Of a stretch of 14,121 nt of DNA, positions 14,104-14,121 are shown one piece after another. Source of the DNA: SLQH01 sp964612995 (GTDB taxonomy: Bacteria > Planctomycetota > UBA11346); the NCBI GenBank assembly GCA_964612995.1, contig CAZTGE010000109.1, positions 1 to 14,121 on the forward strand. The letters run 5' to 3'. Position numbers and translations under genes: made by a program. Numbering within the stretch: the stretch's first letter is position 1; each line of letters starts with the position of its first letter. The notes under the pieces are model-generated. The model ran no database searches and was not told the origin of the DNA. It saw only the letters and a list, made by a program, of their open reading frames with translations.

Positions 14104-14121
14104 CACAGAGAACACAGAGAG
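14104..14121 (+). repeat. Short CACAGAG tandem repeat cut by the window end
   Basis: CACAGAG occurs at 14104-14110 and 14113-14119, separated by AA, and the window stops 2 nt later. The pattern is a 9-nt unit CACAGAGAA repeated about twice. Whether it continues as a longer array cannot be seen. Confidence 0.5.

Overview
The window is a GC-rich bacterial segment, about two thirds G+C by eye. All recognisable genes lie on the + strand. Protein families suggest a Gram-negative, possibly PVC-type organism (Planctomycetota or relatives). The hints are a large membrane-anchored DUF4340-like protein, an RsmA with an extra loop after its acidic motif, a secreted parvulin-type foldase, and the gene order pilT-pilB-pilC. 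The taxonomic call is low confidence, and a high-GC proteobacterium is not excluded.

Bases 1-6510 hold rubrerythrin (peroxide defence) and then a compact housekeeping cluster: trpG/pabA, scpB, a DUF4340-like membrane protein, rsmA and a periplasmic parvulin-like foldase. From trpG onward the genes are tightly packed (ATGA overlaps at trpG/scpB and rsmA/foldase, a 2-nt gap before rsmA), so they are probably one translationally coupled transcript. A 9-bp GC hairpin separates rubrerythrin from trpG. Another hairpin overlaps the rubrerythrin Shine-Dalgarno.

Bases 6511-10782 hold a type IV pilus motor module. A sigma70-like promoter, with an inverted repeat bracketing its -10 box, precedes pilT (retraction ATPase), pilB (extension ATPase) and pilC (inner-membrane platform). 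A 16-codon mini-ORF links the pilT stop to the pilB GTG start. No pilin, prepilin peptidase or alignment-complex genes are in the window.

Bases 10783-11582 are an unusually long gene-free stretch for this segment. It holds a perfect 22-bp hairpin, asymmetrically enclosed by a 17-bp inverted repeat. The arms of that repeat belong to a short dispersed repeat that also occurs at the left edge of the window. Bases 11583-13835 encode a secreted GH9-CBM3 endoglucanase with an atypical sequence around the catalytic acid. The last 286 bases have no gene; they become AT-richer and end in a short CACAGAG repeat cut by the window edge.

I did not find a clear new multi-gene system. The observations most worth following are the palindromic repeat locus upstream of the cellulase, the pilT promoter/operator, the pilT-pilB bridging mini-ORF and the divergent GH9 active site.
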